Source: CAVPMN01 sp963706425 (GTDB lineage: Bacteria; Actinomycetota; Acidimicrobiia; Acidimicrobiales; Acidimicrobilacustridaceae). From it: DNA of 64,000 nucleotides. Shown in pieces: positions 26,430 to 35,124 of the stretch. Under the pieces are notes generated by a model. That model made no database searches and had not been told where the DNA came from. It worked only from the letters and a program-made list of their open reading frames with translations. The DNA lies in the NCBI GenBank assembly GCA_963706425.1, contig CAVPMN010000020.1, positions 992,001-1,056,000 on the forward strand, read 5' to 3'. The stretch's first letter is position 1, and each line of letters opens with the position of its first letter. The position numbers and the translations under genes were made by a program.

Positions 26430-27752
26430 ATGAGCAAGCGAGCCGCAGGTCTGCTCGTGGCGATGCTGATGCTCGCCGCCGCGTGCGGGAACGCCGGCGA
26501 CGACAGCGACGACAGCTCGAGCGACACGCCGGATGCACCGAGCGAAACGGCCGTCACCGGTGACCTGACCACCAACGTCCCGGTCGACCAACCCGGTGTC
26601 ACCGACACCGAGATCCGCGTGGGCGGCGTCGCCTCGGTGACCAACCCGCTCGGCGCCAGCTACGGCGACGCGTTCGACGGCGTGCAGGCCTACTTCGAGA
26701 TGATCAACGACCAGGGCGGCATCTACGGGCGCTCGCTCGAGCTGGTGGCCGAGCGAGACGACCAGGTCGCCAACAACCTGGCCGAGTCGCAGGGCCTCAT
26801 CTCGCAGGACAACGTCTTCGCTGTTCTGCCGGTGGCCACCCTGCTGTTCACCGGCGCCGACTTCCTGGCCTCGTCGGGCACGCCGACGTTCGGCTGGACC
26901 ATCAATCCGGAGTGGGAAGGCCCACCCAACCTCTTCGGCGATCGAGGCAGCGACCTGTGCTTCGGCTGCCCGGGGCCTGTGCTGCCCTGGCTGGCCCAGG
27001 AGGAGCAGGCCGACAAGGTGGCGATCCTCGCCTACAACGTCCCGCAGTCGTCCGACTGCGCCGAGGGCATCCGCAACTCCTTCGACAAGTACCCCACGGC
27101 CGAGGTGGTCTTCGAGGACACCGCGTTGACCTACGGCGTCACCGACTTCAGCGTCCAGGTGCAGAAGATGAAGGACGAAGGCGTCGGCTTCGTCACCACG
27201 TGCATGGACAACAACGCCGTCGCCAACCTCGCTCGCGAGATCGACCGCCAGCAGCTCGACGCGGTGCAGTACATGCCCAACGGCTACGACGCCGATCTGG
27301 TCGCCGAGTTCGGCGATCTGTTCGAGGGCTCCTACGTCCTCACGTGGGCAGTGCCGTTCGAGCTCGAGGATCAGCCTCCCGGGATGCAGAAGTATCTCGA
27401 GTGGATCGACAAGACCGGCGGCGCCAAGAGCGAGCTGTCGGTCTCCGGGTGGCTGCAGGCCGATCTCTTCTACCGCGGCTTGGTGGCCGCCGGTCCCGAG
27501 TTCACCCAGCAGAAGGTGGTCGACGGCATCAACGCCATCAGCTTCTGGAACGCCGACGGGGCCATCCCGGGCGTCGACTGGACGATCGCCCACAACGACA
27601 TCGACGACACCGGCTGCTACGCCATCTCGAGGATCGAGAGCAGCGCGTTCGTCCCGCAGTACGCCGAACCGGGCAAGCCGTTCATCTGTTTCGACCTGAC
27701 GGCCGACACGTTGCCCGAGGAGCCGGAGATGAGAGCGGGCGAGCAGAGCTGA
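26430..27752 (+). CDS. Branched-chain amino acid-type ABC transporter substrate-binding lipoprotein
   Basis: About 440 residues, the receptor of the first Liv-type importer. It starts with a lipoprotein signal and lipobox LAAAC (MSKRAAGLLVAMLMLA, then AACGNAGDD). The type I periplasmic fold follows: VTDTEIRVGGVAS, GVQAYFEMINDQGGIYGR and the C-terminal AISFWNADGAIPGVDW. A GTG lies one codon upstream; ATG 26430 has a GGGGGAGG ribosome-binding site. In actinobacteria such receptors often bind acids other than amino acids, including aromatic or sterol-derived ones, so the ligand is open. Confidence 0.88.
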   Translation: MSKRAAGLLVAMLMLAAACGNAGDDSDDSSSDTPDAPSETAVTGDLTTNVPVDQPGVTDTEIRVGGVASVTNPLGASYGDAFDGVQAYFEMINDQGGIYGRSLELVAERDDQVANNLAESQGLISQDNVFAVLPVATLLFTGADFLASSGTPTFGWTINPEWEGPPNLFGDRGSDLCFGCPGPVLPWLAQEEQADKVAILAYNVPQSSDCAEGIRNSFDKYPTAEVVFEDTALTYGVTDFSVQVQKMKDEGVGFVTTCMDNNAVANLAREIDRQQLDAVQYMPNGYDADLVAEFGDLFEGSYVLTWAVPFELEDQPPGMQKYLEWIDKTGGAKSELSVSGWLQADLFYRGLVAAGPEFTQQKVVDGINAISFWNADGAIPGVDWTIAHNDIDDTGCYAISRIESSAFVPQYAEPGKPFICFDLTADTLPEEPEMRAGEQS

Positions 27753-27801
27753 CCAGCCGGTTGGCCGACGGACAGCCCACCAGTCGCCGGACGGACCTTC
27801 G

Positions 27802-29805
27802 ATGACCGAGATCCTCAGTTACGTGATCAGGGGCATACCCATCGGGTGCGTCTTCGCGCTGATGGCCATGGGCATCGTGCTGACCTACAAGACGTCGGGC
27901 GTGTTCAACCTGGCGTTCGGCGCGCAAGCGTTCGTATCGGCCGCGGTCTACTACGAGCTGGTCGCTCGCAACGAGTGGCCGGCCGGCCTCGGCTTCGTGG
28001 TCGCGGTGGTGATCGTCGGGCCATTGCTCGGGCTGGTGCTCGACCGATTGCTCTACCGCCACCTGCGCAACGCCGGCACGCTCGCCAAGTTGGTCACGTC
28101 CCTCGGGTTGCTCGTCGCCATCCCGCAGATCGTGAAGCTCTGGTTCGGCACCGCGGCCGCCTTCCGACCACCCGGCATCATCCCGTCCGACCACATCTAC
28201 CGCTTCGGCGACTACAGCCTCGACGTCAACCAGATCGTCACCATGGTCGTCACGCTCCTCGTGGTGATCGGCCTCACGGTCCTGTTCCGGTTCACCAACC
28301 TCGGCTTGCGCATGCGCGCCGTGGTCGAGAGCGCCCGCATGACCGAGCTCAACGGGGTGAACGCCGAGCGCATCAGCAGCTTCTCGTGGATGCTGTCGAG
28401 CTTCTTCGCCGGCCTCGCCGGGGTGCTGCTGGCGCCGCTGTTCGCCCAGGTGCGCGAGCTCGACTTCTTCACGTTGCTGGTCGCGGCCCTCGCCGCCGCA
28501 GCATTCGGGCGGCTCACCAGCATCCCGCTCACCCTCCTCGGTGGCCTGCTGCTCGGAGTGCTCCAGCAGCTGCTCGCCGGCTCGCTGCCCACCGACAGCA
28601 TCGTGGCGCAGGGCCTGCGCCCGTCACTGCCCTTCGTCACGCTGTTCCTGCTGCTGTTGTTCTGGCCTGGCCTTCGACAGGGCCGCGAGGTCGTCGACCC
28701 CTTGGCGGGAGTCGATCCCCCACCCCCTGCGCCGGCTGCGGCCATCCGCACACGAGGCCTCACGCTGCTCACCCGCTCCGTCGCGGTGGTGTTCGTGGCC
28801 GTCGGCGCGTTGCTCACGGTCACTACCTTCGACGCCTTCTGGGTGGGCATCATCACCCGGGGGGTCATCCTCGGCCTGATCTTCCTCTCGTTCGTCATCC
28901 TCACCGGACTCGGCGGGCAGATCTCGCTCTGCCAGGCCACCTTCGCGGCCGTGGGCGCGTTCACGGTGGCGCAGGTGGTCGAGCGCACCGGCATGAGCGT
29001 CATGGGCGCGCTGTTCATCGGCGCCGCCGTCGCCGCGGCGGTGGGGGCCCTCATCGCCCTGCCCGCGCTGCGGCTCGGAGGCATCTACCTCGCCCTCGCC
29101 ACCCTGGCGTTCGCGCTCATGTTCGAGTTCGTCGTGCGCCCCCTCGACTGGGTGAGCGGCGGCTTCCGCCCGCCTCGCGTGCCCAGGCCCGAGATCGCGG
29201 GCATCGACTTCACCGACGACACCTCGTTCTTCCTGCTCGCCCTCGGCCTGCTCGGCATCGCGTCGTTGCTGGTGCTGGCGTGGAAGCGAGGCACCACCGG
29301 CCGCCTGCTCGATGCCGTTCGCGGCAGCGAGGTCGCGGCCTCGGCGGTGGGCATCAACCCCTTCGGCCGCAAGGTGGTGGCGTTCGCTCTCTCCGCGGCC
29401 ATCGCCGGTTTCGGCGGTGGGCTGTTGGCTTCGTTCGAGGGGGCGGTGAACTACGACGGCAGCTACGCCTACTTCTTCGGGCTGGTGTGGCTGGTGCTGG
29501 TGGTCACCATGGGCGCCCGGTCGATCCAGGCGGCCATCACCGCAGGTCTGGCCTTCATGGTGTTCCCCCGGCTGCTCGAGCTGCTCGGCCTGTCGCAGAG
29601 CTTGGCCCAGACCGTCGCCTTCATCGGCTTCGGCCTCGGCGCCATCACCTACGCCAAACACCCCGAGGGCATCATCGAGGCCCAGACCCGCGCCGCGTTG
29701 GCGCGAATCATGCGACGCCTACGACCGTCAGAGTCCCCGTCTTCCCCGAACACCAGACCCGACAGCCAACCAGCTCAGGCCAGCACGGTGGGGGTGTCGC
29801 AATGA
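27802..29805 (+). CDS. Fused LivH-LivM permease
   Basis: A 667-residue membrane protein joining the two permease subunits. The LivH-like half (residues about 1-300) starts IGCVFALMAMGIVLTYKTSG and contains GLRMRAVVESARMTELNGVN, the ATPase-contact loop. The LivM-like half (about 320-630) contains GLGGQISLCQATFAAVGAF and a second contact loop, GRLLDAVRGSEVAASAVGIN. A fused form is common in actinobacteria. The stop overlaps the start of livG (ATGA). Confidence 0.9.
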   Translation: MTEILSYVIRGIPIGCVFALMAMGIVLTYKTSGVFNLAFGAQAFVSAAVYYELVARNEWPAGLGFVVAVVIVGPLLGLVLDRLLYRHLRNAGTLAKLVTSLGLLVAIPQIVKLWFGTAAAFRPPGIIPSDHIYRFGDYSLDVNQIVTMVVTLLVVIGLTVLFRFTNLGLRMRAVVESARMTELNGVNAERISSFSWMLSSFFAGLAGVLLAPLFAQVRELDFFTLLVAALAAAAFGRLTSIPLTLLGGLLLGVLQQLLAGSLPTDSIVAQGLRPSLPFVTLFLLLLFWPGLRQGREVVDPLAGVDPPPPAPAAAIRTRGLTLLTRSVAVVFVAVGALLTVTTFDAFWVGIITRGVILGLIFLSFVILTGLGGQISLCQATFAAVGAFTVAQVVERTGMSVMGALFIGAAVAAAVGALIALPALRLGGIYLALATLAFALMFEFVVRPLDWVSGGFRPPRVPRPEIAGIDFTDDTSFFLLALGLLGIASLLVLAWKRGTTGRLLDAVRGSEVAASAVGINPFGRKVVAFALSAAIAGFGGGLLASFEGAVNYDGSYAYFFGLVWLVLVVTMGARSIQAAITAGLAFMVFPRLLELLGLSQSLAQTVAFIGFGLGAITYAKHPEGIIEAQTRAALARIMRRLRPSESPSSPNTRPDSQPAQASTVGVSQ

Positions 29806-30587
29806 GCGTGGCCGACGGTCCGCTGGCCGGTCCCCTGCTCGAGGCCCACGAGATCACCAAACGCTTCGCTGGCATCCGGGCCCTCGACCAGGTCGACCTG
29901 CGGGTCGAGCCCGGCGAGCTGGTGGGTCTCATCGGACCGAACGGGGCCGGCAAGACCACGCTCTTCAACTGCTTGTACGGCCTGACCGCTCCCGACAGCG
30001 GTTGGGTGCGCTTCGACGGCGTCGACATCACGGGGTTCCCCACCCACCGGCGGGCTCGCCTCGGCCTGGCACGCACGTTCCAGCGCATGGAGCTCTTCGC
30101 CGGCATGACCGTGCTCGATCACCTGGTGGTGGCCGAGCAGGCCCGCACCCGTCGTTTCAACGTCGTGGCCGACCTGCTCGGTCGCGGCCGACGAACGCCT
30201 GCCGAGCTCGAGTCGGCCCTCGGGCTGTTGCGCCTGCTCGGGCTCGAGCACGACGCCGACCGGCCCATCGAGTCGCTCACCCTCGGGCAGGGGCGGCTGG
30301 TCGAGTTGGGCCGTGCCCTCATGACCGAGCCCAAGCTCCTGCTGCTCGACGAGCCCTCGTCGGGGCTCGACCGCCACGAGACCGACGAGGTGGCCGCGGT
30401 GCTCACCGAGGCGCGCCGGGAGCGCGGCGTGGCGATCCTCCTCGTCGAGCACGACCTGGCGATGGTGCGCCGCGTCGCCGATCGGCTCTACGTGCTCGAC
30501 TACGGCACCGTGCTCACGTCGGGCCCCACAGACGACGTGCTGGCCGACCCGACGGTGCGTGCCGCCTACCTCGGGGTCACGGCGTGA
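29802..30587 (+). CDS. livG: Branched-chain amino acid-type ABC transporter ATP-binding protein (LivG type)
   Basis: A 261-residue ATPase subunit. Walker A is GPNGAGKTT, the Q-loop region reads ARTFQRMELF, the signature is LTLGQGRLVELGRAL (a variant of LSxGQ), Walker B is LLLLDEPSSGLD, and the switch His lies in LLVEHDL. ATG 29802 overlaps the permease stop, and its own stop overlaps the GTG of livF, so the three genes form a tightly coupled operon. It energises import with LivF. Confidence 0.92.
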   Translation: MSVADGPLAGPLLEAHEITKRFAGIRALDQVDLRVEPGELVGLIGPNGAGKTTLFNCLYGLTAPDSGWVRFDGVDITGFPTHRRARLGLARTFQRMELFAGMTVLDHLVVAEQARTRRFNVVADLLGRGRRTPAELESALGLLRLLGLEHDADRPIESLTLGQGRLVELGRALMTEPKLLLLDEPSSGLDRHETDEVAAVLTEARRERGVAILLVEHDLAMVRRVADRLYVLDYGTVLTSGPTDDVLADPTVRAAYLGVTA

Positions 30588-31390
30588 GCGCGCCGCTGCT
30601 CGCCCTCGACGACGTCGACGCCGGCTACGGGCCGTTCCGGGCGCTGTTCGGCGTGTCATTGCATGTCGGCCCGGGCGAGGTGGTGGCGCTCGTCGGCAGC
30701 AACGGAGCGGGCAAGACCACGATCGCCCGGGTGTGCACCGGCCTCATCAGGCCGACACGCGGGCGGCTGCTGTTCGACGACGTCGACGTCACCGGCCGCG
30801 AGGCGTTCGAGCTGGCCCGCCTGGGCATCGGACACGCCCCCGAGGGTCGATCGGTGTTCGCCACGCTCACCGTCGAGGAGAACCTCAGCCTCGGTTTCCA
30901 CCAGACATTCGGTGCCCGTGGCGTGCGCCCGGCACTCGACGAGGCCTACGAGCTGTTCCCCAGGCTGGGCGAGCGCCGCACACAGGTGGCCGGGTCGCTT
31001 TCGGGAGGCGAGCAGCGCATGCTCGCCCTCGCGCGGGTGCTCGTGAACCCGCCCAGGCTGCTGGTGGTCGACGAGCTTTCGCTCGGCCTGGCGCCCATCA
31101 TCGTCGACGACGTCTACCGCAACCTCGCCATCGCCAAGGATCGGGGCATGGCGCTGCTCGTGGTCGAGCAGAACGTCGAGCACGCGCTGGCCCTGGCCGA
31201 CCGGGTGGTGGTGCTCACTGCGGGCGAGGTGGCCTACGACGGTCCCGTGCTCGAGATCGACGAGCTGGCCCCCTACTTCCTCCCTCCCGATCCCGACTCG
31301 ACCCCCCACCCCCACCCCAACCACTCGAAATCGGTGCGTGAAACCACCGATGCGGGTGTTTCACGCACCAATTTCGGGGAGGGATCGTGA
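30584..31390 (+). CDS. livF: Branched-chain amino acid-type ABC transporter ATP-binding protein (LivF type), C-terminus extended by a repeat
   Basis: A 268-residue ATPase subunit. Walker A is GSNGAGKTT, the signature is SLSGGEQRMLALARVL, Walker B is LLVVDELSLGLAP and the switch His region reads VVEQNVEHAL. The start GTG overlaps the livG stop (GTGA). The normal fold ends near residue 240 (ELAPYFLPP). Beyond it come a Pro/His-rich linker and about 17 residues (248-264, SKSVRETTDAGVSRTNFG) encoded by the palindromic repeat at 31326-31376, so the repeat seems to have supplied a new C-terminus. LivF proteins are usually 235-255 residues. Confidence 0.9.
   Translation: MSAPLLALDDVDAGYGPFRALFGVSLHVGPGEVVALVGSNGAGKTTIARVCTGLIRPTRGRLLFDDVDVTGREAFELARLGIGHAPEGRSVFATLTVEENLSLGFHQTFGARGVRPALDEAYELFPRLGERRTQVAGSLSGGEQRMLALARVLVNPPRLLVVDELSLGLAPIIVDDVYRNLAIAKDRGMALLVVEQNVEHALALADRVVVLTAGEVAYDGPVLEIDELAPYFLPPDPDSTPHPHPNHSKSVRETTDAGVSRTNFGEGS
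31326..31376. repeat. Dispersed 51-base palindromic repeat, copy 1
   Basis: Left arm CGAAATCGGTGCGTGAAAC (31326-31344) and right arm GTTTCACGCACCAATTTCG (31358-31376) pair at 18 of 19 positions around a 13-base loop (31345-31357). The single C/A mismatch also occurs in copy 2 at 57935-57983. This copy lies inside the 3' end of livF, 60 bases before the alcohol dehydrogenase start. On the minus strand the mismatch becomes a G-T wobble. Confidence 0.8.
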
Positions 31391-31436
31391 CCAGTCAGCG
31401 CGCCGCCGGACCACGGCGGCCACCACGCCGGACACC

Positions 31437-32474
31437 ATGCCGGCCGCCGTGTTCAACGGGCCGGGCGTGGTCGACATCGACCAACGACCGGTGCCCGAGC
31501 TCGGCCCGCACGACGTGCTGGTCGAGGTGAGCCACTGCGGGGTCTGCGGCTCCGATCTGCACTTCGCGCTCGACGGCTGGGCCCGTCCCGGCTCCATCGG
31601 CGGGCACGAGTTCACTGGGCACATCGCCGCGGTTGGAGAGGACGTGACCGGGTGGTCTGTGGGCACGGCCATCGTCGGCGGGCCCGAACCGCGGTGTGGC
31701 TCGTGCCGCTGGTGCCGAGCCGGACGTCCGTCGCTGTGCGACGGCCGCGACACACCCGGCAAGTCCGAGTTCCAAGGCGCGTTCGCGCGCTACATCCGGG
31801 TCGACGAACGCCAACTGATCGCGCTGCCGGCAGGGCTCTCGTTGCGCGAGGGCGCGCTCACCGAGCCACTGGCCGTGGCGCTCCACGCGGTCACCCGCGC
31901 CGGCGACCTGAGCGATCGTGAGGTGCTGGTGCTCGGTCTCGGCCCGATCGGCCAGCTCATCGTCGCCGTGCTCGTGCAGCGCGGCTGCCGTGCGGTGCAC
32001 GTGGTGGAACCGGCCCCGCTGCGCCAAGAGCTGGCCCGGTCGCTCGGTGCGACCACGGTGCGCGCGCCCGACGAGCTCGACGTGCCCTCGATCGCCGAGC
32101 CCGAGCGCATCGTCGACCACGCGGTCGACGTCGTCTTCGAGTGCTCGGGACGCCGATCAGCGATGGAGGGCGGACTCGCTCAACTGCGACGCGGCGGCCT
32201 GTTGGTGCTGGTCGGCGCCGGCATCGACCCCCCGGCGTTCGACCCCAACCGCATCGTGCTCAACGAGCTGTTGGTCACCGGCTCCTACGTCTACGACGCC
32301 GACGGCTTCGCGGTCGCCCTCGACCTGCTGGCGTCAGGCGCCCTTCCGACCGACCTGCTCATCGACCCGGTCGACGTGCCCCTCACCGGCATGCTCGACA
32401 GCATCCGATCGTTGGCCAGCGGTCGCACCGCCGCCAAGGTGATGATCGCCCCTGGCTTGGAGGAGGCCCCATGA
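31437..32474 (+). CDS. Zinc-dependent alcohol dehydrogenase, MDR family
   Basis: A 345-residue zinc alcohol dehydrogenase. Catalytic zinc ligands lie in CGVCGSDLHF and GGHEFTGH. The structural zinc loop has its cysteines in PRCGSCRWCRAGRPSLC, and the nucleotide site is VLVLGLGPIGQL. ATG 31437 is the first start in the conserved frame. The gene follows the first Liv operon and overlaps the VOC gene (ATGA). Its nearest general relatives are butanediol, sorbitol and threonine dehydrogenases. The neighbours suggest it oxidises a product of the imported substrate (inference). Confidence 0.9.
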   Translation: MPAAVFNGPGVVDIDQRPVPELGPHDVLVEVSHCGVCGSDLHFALDGWARPGSIGGHEFTGHIAAVGEDVTGWSVGTAIVGGPEPRCGSCRWCRAGRPSLCDGRDTPGKSEFQGAFARYIRVDERQLIALPAGLSLREGALTEPLAVALHAVTRAGDLSDREVLVLGLGPIGQLIVAVLVQRGCRAVHVVEPAPLRQELARSLGATTVRAPDELDVPSIAEPERIVDHAVDVVFECSGRRSAMEGGLAQLRRGGLLVLVGAGIDPPAFDPNRIVLNELLVTGSYVYDADGFAVALDLLASGALPTDLLIDPVDVPLTGMLDSIRSLASGRTAAKVMIAPGLEEAP

Positions 32475-32911
32475 CCGACGCCGCCGTGCACCCCCCGCGC
32501 TTCAACCACGTCGCCATGAGCGTGCCCGCCGCGCTCCTCGACGAACAGGGCTGTCACGACATCCTCGACTTCTACTCGACGGTGTTCGGCTGGCAGGAGA
32601 TGCCGACGACCACCGAGCCGGGCCGGCGACTCATCCTGATGGCCCACCGCTACGACCAGTTCGTGTTCCTCATCGCCGACGACGACCCCATGCGCTGCCC
32701 GCGGCTCGACCACTGGGGTCAGTCGGTGACGTCCTACGACGAGCTGATGTCGGCCTACGAGCGAGCGCGCGCGTATCGCGAGCATGACGACCGGGTCGAC
32801 CTCATCGACCCGACGGTCGAGGAGCACCCGGGTCTCCGTCTCCACTCGTTCTACGTGCGGTTCCTGCTGCCGATGATGGTGGAGACGCAGTACTTCGAGT
32901 GGCAGGCCTGA
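32471..32911 (+). CDS. VOC (glyoxalase-fold) family protein
   Basis: A 146-residue protein with the vicinal-oxygen-chelate fold pattern: RFNHVAMSVPAA, then DILDFYSTVFGWQEM (the usual helix after strand 1), LILMAHRYDQFVFLIAD, and a second module ending in HSFYVRFLLPMMVETQYFEW. His/Glu positions consistent with metal binding are present (H in FNHVAM, E in VETQYFEW). VOC members include dioxygenases, epimerases and lyases. The start overlaps the dehydrogenase stop, so the two are made together. Confidence 0.78.
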   Translation: MTDAAVHPPRFNHVAMSVPAALLDEQGCHDILDFYSTVFGWQEMPTTTEPGRRLILMAHRYDQFVFLIADDDPMRCPRLDHWGQSVTSYDELMSAYERARAYREHDDRVDLIDPTVEEHPGLRLHSFYVRFLLPMMVETQYFEWQA

Positions 32912-32921
32912 CGACCACTGG

Positions 32922-34307
32922 TCAGGCGAGCCGGCTCAGGTTCTCGAGCGCCGGCCCGATGTTGGCGCCGAGGACGGTGAACGCGTCGACGACCCGGGGG
33001 TCGTCGAGGTGGGCGGCCGCGTCGCGGCCGGGGTTGAGCCGGCAGGCCTCGGTCCAGGCGGCGATCTCGCGATCGGTCCCCCGGGCGGCCAAGCCCCGCA
33101 TCCCGGCATCGGCGAACCGGAGGAGATCGGAGGCGTGTCCGGAGAAGATCACTGGTGGGCAGAGCGCGTTCTTGGTGTCGTCGTCGTCTTTCATCGCCTC
33201 GACCGCGGCGATGGTCGCCGCGCCCCACGGCACAAAGCCGAGGGTCACGTACTGCAGTGTGATGCGCCCCGGCTCGAACACAGGTCGGGGTGTCGTCGGC
33301 GGCACGCCGGCGGCGGTGCAGTCGATGTGCACCTGATCAGGGTCGGTCGGCAGCTCGCCGTCGTCGAACGTGATCCGGTCGACCCCGATGTGGCGGACGC
33401 GCCCGCGCCGCACGACATCCTCGATGGACGCGAGCTCCTCGACCTCCGACGTGCTGATCGTCGCGCCACGAAACATCAGTGGCTCCACCGTCGGGTCGAT
33501 CCGCAGGAAGACCTCGGCGTCCTCGAGCCGGTGGGCGAAATCGTGGGCATCGACGGCCGCTGCAGCGGCGGCCACCCACCTGGCCTGAAGCTGCATGTAG
33601 GAGCCGACCTGTTCGAGCGGCTGGGTGTACGCCCGATTGAAGAACCAGCCGTCGCGTGCTCGAATCCAGCGGATGCGATCGGGGTCGACACCGACGTCGA
33701 GCAGCCACCCGCACGTGTCCATTGAAGTCTTGCCGCCACCAATCACGGTGTAACCCGACGCAGGGATCTCTCGGCGGACGAGGTCGTTCGGTGGGATGAG
33801 GACCGCGCCTTCGTCGACCGTGAACCCGGGGATGTGCGTCGACGGGATCGACGACTCGGTGTAGGTGGCGTCGACGAAGCGGCGTCGCACCCGCACCGTC
33901 GTCTGCTCGCCATCGAGGAGCGACACCAACTCGTGCCGATCGGCCTGGTCGCCGCGGTAGTCGACCATGCCGCGGAACTGCACGCCCGCCGGGAGCAGCG
34001 TCTCCTCGAGGACCTTGTCGTAGTAGGCGACGATCTCCGCAGCAGTGGCCCGCTCGTAGAAGCCGGCGTTCGAACCCGACTCGTCGATGCGCTCGTCGCC
34101 CAGCCGGCGTGAGTTCACGCCATAGGTCGCCGACGGCTGATGCAGGCGGACGAACGGATAGGCGTCGAGCCAGTGGCCGCCCGGTCGGTGACGTCGATCG
34201 ACGAGCATCACCTCGGCGTCGGGGTCCTCGGTCACCAGGGTGTCGACGAACGCCATGCCTGACGCGCCGGCCCCCACGACCAGGTAGTCGACTTCGATCT
34301 CGGCCAT
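32922..34307 (-). CDS. FAD/NAD(P)-binding oxidoreductase
   Basis: A 461-residue flavoprotein. The FAD motif is VDYLVVGAGASGMAF, followed by RRHRPGGHWLDAYPFVRLHQPS, a phrase typical of flavin monooxygenase-like proteins. A second dinucleotide site, YTVIGGGKTSMDTCGWLL, lies near residue 195. The C-terminal part (about 320-461) holds the third FAD-contact region. It lacks a clear Baeyer-Villiger fingerprint, so hydroxylase or reductase activity is open. It is the only minus-strand gene between the first Liv operon and the toxin-antitoxin pair, from which it is divergent. Confidence 0.82.
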   Translation of the reverse strand: MAEIEVDYLVVGAGASGMAFVDTLVTEDPDAEVMLVDRRHRPGGHWLDAYPFVRLHQPSATYGVNSRRLGDERIDESGSNAGFYERATAAEIVAYYDKVLEETLLPAGVQFRGMVDYRGDQADRHELVSLLDGEQTTVRVRRRFVDATYTESSIPSTHIPGFTVDEGAVLIPPNDLVRREIPASGYTVIGGGKTSMDTCGWLLDVGVDPDRIRWIRARDGWFFNRAYTQPLEQVGSYMQLQARWVAAAAAAVDAHDFAHRLEDAEVFLRIDPTVEPLMFRGATISTSEVEELASIEDVVRRGRVRHIGVDRITFDDGELPTDPDQVHIDCTAAGVPPTTPRPVFEPGRITLQYVTLGFVPWGAATIAAVEAMKDDDDTKNALCPPVIFSGHASDLLRFADAGMRGLAARGTDREIAAWTEACRLNPGRDAAAHLDDPRVVDAFTVLGANIGPALENLSRLA

Positions 34308-34389
34308 GTCGCCCCCCAGAAACTCGGCGAACGCAGCTTAGGCATCGGCCATTGCGCCCTGACGAGGGCACGGGCCGGTGCCAAGGCTC

Positions 34390-34421
34390 CCTTGTAAGGT
34401 CCACAGCTTACCTTGTACCCT
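34390..34421 (+). promoter_or_regulatory. Promoter with paired direct repeats ahead of the AbrB-like gene
   Basis: CCTTGTA occurs at 34390-34396 and again at 34411-34417, 21 bases apart (two helical turns). GTAAG and CTTAC between them form a small inverted repeat. The same stretch fits a promoter: TTGTAA at 34392-34397, an 18-base spacer, and TACCCT at 34416-34421, seven bases before ATG 34429, so the message would be nearly leaderless. Repeats covering both promoter boxes suggest autorepression by the antitoxin. Confidence 0.5.
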
Positions 34422-34428
34422 GCCTGAC

Positions 34429-34671
34429 ATGGGTGTGACGAGCTACCGGGTGTCGGACCGGGGACAGATGGCGCTGCCGGCCGAGGCGAGACGCCGGTGG
34501 GACCTCGTCGACGGCGGCGCGGTGGAGATCGCCGACCTCGGCGATGCGCTGGTCATCGTGCCGGCGGGCCGAGGCGGCCTGCGTGCGCTCGTTCGTGACG
34601 CGATCGACGAGGCGGGAGGCTACGAGGCCCTGGCCTCAGCAGTGGCGGAGCAGGACCCCGACCTGAGTTGA
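34429..34671 (+). CDS. AbrB/SpoVT/MazE-type antitoxin
   Basis: An 80-residue protein with a swapped-hairpin AbrB domain at the N-terminus: SYRVSDRGQMALPAEARRRW, then EIADLGDALVIVP. The C-terminal half is a short helix-rich tail, as expected of an antitoxin that wraps its toxin. The stop TGA overlaps a TTG start of the next gene (TTGA), coupling the two. ATG 34429 follows the -10 box by seven bases. It would bind its own promoter repeats and neutralise the downstream PIN-like protein (inference from layout and family). Confidence 0.75.
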   Translation: MGVTSYRVSDRGQMALPAEARRRWDLVDGGAVEIADLGDALVIVPAGRGGLRALVRDAIDEAGGYEALASAVAEQDPDLS

Positions 34672-35108
34672 GCACCGTCCTCCTCGACGACCACCTGCTC
34701 CTGCGCGTCCTTCTCGACGACGAGCCGACCACTCTCCGGCCTCGAGGCGCGACGATGGCGACGACGGGGCTCTGGTACCACCGGCTGTGTCGGGCGCTGG
34801 CCGACGACACCATCATCGGATCGATGTCGAGGCGCCTCGGTGCCGTCGATGACGCCGTCGCCACCGATGTGGTCGGTGCAGTCATCGAGCTTCCCGACAT
34901 CGTCGAACTGGTGTCGCTGCGCCAACTCGCCTGGCCGATGGCGGAGCTGGTCCACACCGGTGTCCGGCTCAACCTGCTCTCACTCGAAGCACTTGCCGCC
35001 GCGAGGCAGCTCACCGCCGAGATCTGTCTGGCGGAGCAGGATGCCAACGGCCCGCTACGGGAAGCTGCGTCGATCCTCGGCGTCGACGTCCGGACGGTGA
35101 GCGACTGA
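34668..35108 (+). CDS. PIN-like putative toxin
   Basis: A 146-residue protein read from TTG 34668. The opening TVLLDDHLLLRVLLDD follows the first strand and helix of PIN-domain nucleases, where the first catalytic Asp sits (here D8-D9). The C-terminal LEALAAARQLTAEICLAEQD resembles the region that carries later acidic residues. The usual central Asp/Glu set is not clearly conserved, so it may be a divergent VapC-type RNase or a relative that has lost activity. The overlap with an AbrB-type gene is the main support for a toxin role. Confidence 0.55.
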   Translation: MSTVLLDDHLLLRVLLDDEPTTLRPRGATMATTGLWYHRLCRALADDTIIGSMSRRLGAVDDAVATDVVGAVIELPDIVELVSLRQLAWPMAELVHTGVRLNLLSLEALAAARQLTAEICLAEQDANGPLREAASILGVDVRTVSD

Positions 35109-35124
35109 TCGCAACAGACCGGAT

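Noticed and set aside
27846..29801. Long Arg-rich frame overlapping the fused permease on the same strand
   Set aside because: Only its last part, from 29802, is a real gene (livG). The upstream part is a shifted reading of the permease.
31326..31376. Reading the palindrome after livF as an ordinary intrinsic terminator
   Set aside because: There is no T-run, livF continues through it, and an identical copy occurs elsewhere, so it is better described as a repeat. A terminator role for copy 2 remains possible.
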